Below are positions 58,472 through 64,000 of a DNA stretch of 64,000 nucleotides, piece after piece. Under the pieces are notes generated by a model. It did no database searches. It was given only the letters and a program-made list of their open reading frames with translations, and had not been told where the DNA came from. The stretch comes from Diphasiastrum complanatum. Lineage: Eukaryota; Streptophyta; Lycopodiopsida; Lycopodiales; Lycopodiaceae. The position numbers and the translations under genes were made by a program. Numbering within the stretch: the stretch's first letter is position 1; each line of letters starts with the position of its first letter. Location of the stretch: assembly GCA_029204225.1 (NCBI GenBank), contig CM055095.1, positions 75,998,896-76,062,895 on the forward strand, in the 5' to 3' direction.

Positions 58472-59559
58472 TCATTCACGGTATAAAGTTGCCCATTTAA
58501 AACAATTTCTATTTTCAATATATGGTTGAATATATGTTCTTGGCATTATGCCAAGACAATGTTGTGTATTTTGTTTTTTAAGTATTTGATGTGCCTTGTT
58601 ACTTGTTTTGTAGTCAAACATTCGCTTGGGATTTTCATAGTTTCTAAAAAAACAAACTGGAATGTGCTCAATTTTCAAAGTATTGTCAGCCATTATTTTG
58701 AGTAATTCATTATTCATATGAGCATGCCAATGGAACTTTGTATGTCGTTTTCTTTTTCGATTTATTGTTTTGGTGATTGGCATGATTTTTGTATTGTATT
58801 TATAATTTGGCTTTTCAGTAGCAATATCGACAAAGGTACGTATACATACTTTGTGCAAGTCATCTCCACTCCAACAAGATTGTTTTGACCATCAAGTTGA
58901 TATTTCCCTTTAGTTTCAACAGCCAGTATTTTGCCACGAATAGAAATTGGGTCTCTTTCATATGTTGTTGGCAATGATTCAATTAGCCCCAACATTGTTT
59001 GGACCCATTCATCATAAGTACTCACCACCACAACTTTACCATTGTCATCTTCAATTATCACATGTATGGCAAAAACATGTCGCCAATGATTTTCTCGTGA
59101 TCTTTTTGGATTGGCAAATTGAACAGACAAAGTCGATCGGTGGTGCATTTATATTTGTAATTTTCAATGTTTCGAATACTTACATGCACATATTTTCCAA
59201 CATTTGTTCCAAGTCTATACATTTAAAGTATATAACATAAACCAATAAAACATGCAACGAAACAAATAAAACAAAAGTCTAAAATTGTAACACGTGAATG
59301 TTTTCCAAGTACACCTCCATTCCAATAGTTGTGGTTTGAGCAAAAGCTTTTGAAATTTCAAATCATGGATTGTTGAAAAATTTGTATAAGGTTGCACAGT
59401 AAGTCGAATCAACCCATTTCTGAATGTGCCTTGAACATTTTTTAGCATTATCATAACTGGACGACCTTGTCGGAAACCTTTCTCTAGCTCAAAATATTGT
59501 GTGGAGCAGGGCAAGAAAAAAGGATGCTCAAATAAGCCAAAATCCATGTGGATGACCAT
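58472..59559 (-). pseudogene. Decayed minus-strand gene of unknown identity
   Basis: Three frames follow one another on the minus strand. At 59559-59215: FELEKGFRQGRPVMIMLKNV, then FRNGLIRLTVQPYTNFS. A further frame near 59215-59110: LGTNVGKYVHVSIRNIEN. At 59148-58762: HVFAIHVIIEDDNGKVVVVS, then SIRGKILAVETKGKYQLDGQ. After a shift near 58860 it continues at 58858-58472: VCIRTFVDIATEKPNYKYN, then KIMPITKTINRKRKRHTKFH. The pattern of short beta-like strands around EDDNGKVVVV and RLTVQPYTNF reminds me of OB-fold single-strand nucleic-acid binders, but this is a weak impression. A GTAAGT near 59175 could be a splice donor, so a spliced gene is possible in place of frameshifts. I do not recognise the family. 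Confidence 0.35.
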
Positions 59560-60726
59560 CGTGGGCTAACTTGTGCTGAACTTGTTGCAAGGACTTGTTA
59601 CAAGCAACAAAAGTCGATAGCAAATGCAGCCATGTACTGCTAGCTTGCCATATTTCATTCCCTTTCGTTTAACAATTTCATATCTATCTCCGATTGAGAC
59701 ACTTGTGGCTGACAGGAAGTGAGTTGCCCATTTGACTCAAAATTTTAATCCCTTCTAATAAAACTCGCTCTCTATGTCACTACTTTTTATTCATTTTGGG
59801 TTGAAGTTCTAAATTGAGAATAATAATAGCCTTCTGTTACCTCAAAGTTAGAGATTGATCTGTATGATTCATGAATATGGATGCTAGCATTTCATCTCAT
59901 CATTCTACGTTATGAGAGTTTGTTAATCAGCACAATCAAATAAAGGAAGATGTCATCATGTGTCAATCATGAGTCTCTAATTAAGTAATCCTTCACAGAG
60001 AGAGCAACATAGACTAATATGGTTTGCAAAGTCCCATTTCTAATCTAATTGGCCATAAAGAGAGGACTTCAAGTAAGGAGCTGTAGAGAACTGTAGATCA
60101 TAAAGTGTCATTGAAAAGGCACTCAATGAGGAGTCGTCATGTTGGCTGACTGGTAACACCTTTGTCACCAATAATGATCATTTTGTTAATGTCATCTCCA
60201 GTAAACATTAGCATTATTTTCTTTGAAAAAAATATGAGCTATTTCATTATAAATTCCTTCCTTGATGCTGATTCAAATCACTGAAGGTGAAGCTTTAGCT
60301 TACCACTGAAGATGATACAAATGGCTGTGAAATTTGCAAGACTGTCCTTGGACACAGTAACTGACGGGAGGACGGTAGGACGAAACAAATGGACCTTTCT
60401 GGTGTTTATGAGCATGTGATGGTGAGCAAGGCAGAGAGAGAAAAGGCAACAGAGCAAGTGAAAGAGTATGGAATCATTTTTGTTGCAAATCTTGAAAAAT
60501 AACAGCAACTAGGCAGTGCAACCATCTACTGCTCTCCATCTCTCTCTCTTAAAAAAACACACACACAATTTTATCTTTTCATATTGTCAACTAGTCGTCT
60601 TTCTATGGATAAGATGAACTCCATTCCAAACAGCTCTAAATCATTAGGGCCCTTTTTGGACTCAAAAAATGGTCTCTTCCATTGTTGGTGGGTATATAGG
60701 GTCATGGCTGGTATCAATAATGGGTA
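59560..60726. other. Unassigned DNA
   Basis: I see no gene, RNA or clear repeat. A CTCTCT and CACACA stretch lies at 60538-60570. Confidence 0.5.
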
Positions 60727-61500
60727 TCAACATGGTATCAAAACACATGTCCGACTGCTCTGATTGTTGCAATAGAGTATAGTTGGACTTATTTGAGAGA
60801 TCATAGAATCCTTAAGCAATCTTCTGAGCCAGATAATTTCTTTCACTGTAGAGGTAGCTGCGACATATTCTGATTCTGTGGAGGACAAAGAAATGCATTT
60901 ATGCTTCCTCCTTTGGAAAGCAAAGATAGCTAGAAGTGGATTTTCTTGTGTCCACATTACCAGCCCAATCAGAGTCAAATTAAGTAGGTAATGTCAAAGC
61001 ATCCTCTATATTTCCATTATAACACAAAGCATAGTGCTTAGTGGCTTGAATGTATCTTGGTACTCTGAGTAGAGCCTTCCAGTGAGGTAGGCCGAGATTT
61101 GACATAAACTGTGACAATGTGCTGATTGTAAATGCTAGATCAGGTCTGGTGCAGACCATGGCATACATGATCAATCCGACTATCGACTGATAGGAGTAGT
61201 TGCACATATGTTTATTCATCAGTCTTCAGGCACATATCCTTTGACAGTTTAAATCCTGAGTTCATAGGCGAGTCTATTGACTTGTAGTTTTCCATGTCAT
61301 ACCTATAGAGTACACTGATTAGATACCTTTCTTGACTTAATGTGATACTTCTCTTTGCTCTGTCTCTGTTTATTTCGATTTCTAGAAGGTAGTGCACAGG
61401 GCCTAAATCGGTCATTTCGAATTCCTTCGACAAAATAATCTTCGTCTCATGAAGTAACTGATTTGTGAGTCATCAACATATAGAGCTATTATGACATAGC
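60727..61500 (-). pseudogene. Copia RT C-terminus and RNase H fragment
   Basis: From right to left: a YVDD-type motif (LYVDDSQ) near 61490, EFEMTDLGPVHYLLEIEI (61433-61212), SYQSIVGLIMYAMVCTRPDL (61219-60980), and RNase H with CISLSSTESEYVAATSTVKE and ILYCNNQSS (60978-60727; DNxSA reads NNQSS). Several stops and frameshifts. No LTR or primer-binding site was found next to it. Confidence 0.88.
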
Positions 61501-61690
61501 TTGAGCCTCTGTGTTTGAGATAACCATTAGAGTCAGCAGAGTTAGGAATGAAGTCATGCTTGTTAGCCGATATTTTTGCACGAAAATCGGGCTATTTTTA
61601 GAGCAATTTTTACAATTTTGTAAAACTCGGCATGTAAAACTCGACTATTACTAATAAGATCGGCATAAAGCCCTATAGACAGGGGTCCCA

Positions 61691-61895
61691 GCCCGTCCAA
61701 AATGTGGCTAGAGGATTTTGAGGCTTTAGAAATGGCCCATAGAATAGTTTACGGCCTTAGAATTGGCCTGATTATACTAGCCGACATGGCCGAGCGAATT
61801 TTCCAATGTACTCTGTTACTTTTTATTAATATAAAAAATTGCCTACTGTGTTTTTCAGGGAACCGGTTGCCTTAAAGAAACCCCAAGTCATGAGT
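61691..61895 (+). repeat. Dispersed repeat, copy 2
   Basis: Partner of 4811-5034 in the same orientation, slightly shorter because of indels. The 17-base word GGCCTTAGAATTGGCCT is identical in both. Confidence 0.7.
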
Positions 61896-63529
61896 GATCG
61901 CCAGTACCAATACACGGAAAACGACAAAGAGAAAAATTAACTCACAACAAATGGCCAAAAATTATGTGACAGGGTCAAGGAAATTGTAACAAAAAGATAG
62001 GCAAGTTCCAGTGCAAGTCGAAGCGGCACCCTGACGGACAAATCACCTCGACGGCTTGAGCCATGGGCCACATACACGCAAAAGGGAAATACAAGTGGAG
62101 GCCAAAAAGTGCTTAACAAAAATACCCTACCTAAAAGTGGTAGGAGTTGACCACAAGTAGCAATGAGGACCACCCAATTAAGAAGAGTAATCAAGAGAAG
62201 TACTTACCATTTACACCACCAACAGGTGCAAAAGAGAAAAGTGACTCACACATGTGGTACCCTTGTACCCATGACCCCAATCCATCTTTTCCAAAAGGGG
62301 AAGGGTACCCCTTGTGGTCAAATCACAACTAAGAGCCATGTACAAGAGAGGACACTTTTCGATATGGCATTCTGAAGGGGAAGGTGTGAGAGGTGCCTAT
62401 AAAGGGAGAGGCTTCTTTTTGCATTCACGTGGAAGGATGAGTAGATGGGAGAGGGTTTTTCCTTTATATATAGATTGAGAGGTTGGTTGTAAAAGAATGG
62501 TCATTGTGTTGGTTGTGTGAGAGAATGAATAGGAAAGAAGTTGGAAAGCAAACGATTGGTTGTGTGGCTGAGATGCCTTGGTTGTTGCTTGTTGTGAGGG
62601 TTTGAGAGAGAATGTAGAATGGAGAGTGTGAGAGTGTTGCATGCTAATGAGTGTCATGGTTGAGAAGATGGCTTTGTGGAAGTGAGGTTAGTAATGGATT
62701 GTTGAGAGGAGAATTTGTGGTATGTGTAGTGAGCATGAGTGTTGTTGAGAAGATGTTTTTCTTTTTGTTCTTTAGATGGGTTTGATAAGAGGTGTGTATT
62801 TTAGAGAGAAAGCTCCTTTGTTTGAAAGGATGAGGGTTTAAAAAGAGGTTGTTTTTGTTCTGAGGTTGGTTGTGAGAGGCGTGATCCAAAGTTTTGGAAA
62901 GTGAATGTAGGTAATGGAGGGAGTGGGCTCTTTGATCGCATGAGAGATGAATTGTTGTGTTACAAAGAAATGTAACCGAGGTCATAAGAGAATAATAAGG
63001 TGTGTGCCTTGAAGCGGCTGTCATCTTCATGTGTGGATCTTATTACCTGCAATATTTGAAGTTGATTCTTAGAGTGCGGGTGTAGTTCCACACCTGACCA
63101 ATTGGTGTTTCCACTTGAAGCGCAACTGAAACCAATGTTGAAGCATCCCAGGGCATTCACAACTGTCCACTTGTAGATACAGTTGTTTTGGTGGGGAGCC
63201 CAGCTCTATAGCCATGAACTCAGCACTCCATCAGCTGCTTAGTTCGGTTCTGGCCATAGCACCCTGAGACCAGCGGACTATTTAGTGTGTGGGACAAATA
63301 TTGTAGCTTGAAAGCCAGACCATCGCTGCTATGCACCTACTGATACGGTTTTATTGTTGATGTATAATTTGCATTTACTTTAAAAAGAATGGAATTCTTT
63401 TTGTTTGAAAGAGAGAGTGCATATCTAGTTATTACAAACTTAGTTGGAACTCTCAAAGTATTTTCAGTTTGTTGGCCTTGCCTTGCAAAGGCAATTATAC
63501 TCTATCTTGAAGTTGGTCAATGGAGTTTG
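61896..63529. other. Unassigned DNA with a GT/GA-rich stretch
   Basis: No gene recognised. From about 62430 to 62960 the plus strand is strongly purine/GT-rich (GAGAG, TGTGTG, TTGAGAG words), producing spurious Ser/Thr-rich frames on the minus strand. Confidence 0.5.
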
Positions 63530-64000
63530 GAAGAAAGTCAATATATTGGATTGATCCCTGCTAGGTACTATACGGACTGTACTACTCAGGCACGTGTGAG
63601 ATCACCAAAATTTGAATGGTTGGCGTTTGTCCAAGGTAGATCCAAATTGAGTGCTTGATAGCTTGTTGGAAAGCTAGTGGAGTGTAATTTCTAGTGCAAT
63701 TGATTTCACATCAATTGGATCAAAAGTTATAGACTTTTGAATCAAGGTGGGTAGGGCACCCAACCTGGTTGGACACATTTTGTTTGACTCATATCTTGCT
63801 TGTTTGATCCAAAAACTCAAGAAAAAGCTTGCCAATCTTGTCTAGTTGAGATCTAGACAATTTTTTGAGGTCATAGTCACATGGTTTCATGCAATTCAAT
63901 TGTATTTGAGTCATTTGCGAATGTTTCAAGTGCTTTTTGTGTGCTTGAGTCAAGTTGACCCAAAGTTTTTCCTTGCTCCATCTCTGAATGAGAGTTTGAT
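63530..64000 (+). mobile_element. Leader of a third copia family-A element, cut by window end
   Basis: Aligns with the family-A leader at about 7720-8150. Shared landmarks in order are GGTACTATAC, GTGCTTGATAGCT, AATCAAGGTGGGTAGGGCAC, TTGCTTGTTTGATC and GTTGACCCAAA. It is clearly more diverged than the two composites are from each other. gag would lie beyond the window. Confidence 0.75.

Noticed and set aside
62397-63030. Ser/Thr-rich minus-strand frames
   Set aside because: They arise from purine/GT-rich sequence on the plus strand and show no domain.
1-64000. tRNA, rRNA or other RNA genes
   Set aside because: None could be supported. The TGGTATCAGAGC sites are retroelement primer-binding sites, not tRNA genes.

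Overview
The window looks like nuclear DNA from a land plant. It is AT-rich and gene-poor. Its one clear host gene encodes a mitochondrial carrier of the plant BAC2 (basic amino-acid carrier) type. The rest is mostly broken Ty1/copia and Ty3/gypsy retrotransposons with typical plant primer-binding sites (TGGTATCAGAGC for copia, TGGCGCC-type for gypsy), plus long CT/GA microsatellites. I cannot name the species. No identity was computed; every comparison was made by eye.

Layout. 1-4120 and 27919-32112 are the arms of a large inverted duplication of about 4.1 kb. Each arm carries a complete two-exon BAC2-like gene, and the two genes converge across about 26 kb. The spacer holds: unique or repetitive DNA with a CT microsatellite (4121-7071); a composite copia element in which the 5' LTR and gag of family A run into the LTR and pol of family B (7072-15886); a small unusual cassette (15850-18025); a decayed gypsy gag-protease on the minus strand (18030-20826); unassigned DNA; and a minus-strand, internally deleted copia element (about 23850-25200).

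The cassette at 15850-18025 is the most unexpected part. It has an unidentified 161-codon minus-strand frame, a promoter-like stretch full of CACGTG and GCACTTGTGCGC motifs, and a plus-strand intronless histone H3-fold reading frame with CENH3-like helix-1 residues and one internal TAG. The H3 frame stays open past its terminal TAG and then meets, after a frameshift, an unidentified protein domain. A second copy of that domain lies directly behind family-B pol at 44918-45316.

Right of the second arm come an AG/TG higher-order array (33788-34790), a copia primer-binding site (36758), a gypsy RT fragment (37250-37750), the second copy of the A/B composite (38507-44940) with the unidentified domain, and further B fragments and LTRs (45523-48215). 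These are followed by a minus-strand gypsy element with protease, gag and a long leader (50810-57020), a microsatellite with a G-run, a decayed minus-strand reading frame of unknown identity (58472-59559), a minus-strand copia RT/RNase H fragment (60727-61500), a repeat shared with the left side, and the start of a third family-A element at the right edge.

How it fits together. The two carrier genes are the only features likely to be working genes. Both composite retroelement copies share the same inactivating lesions. They were therefore copied when already defective, either by mobilisation in trans or by segmental duplication.
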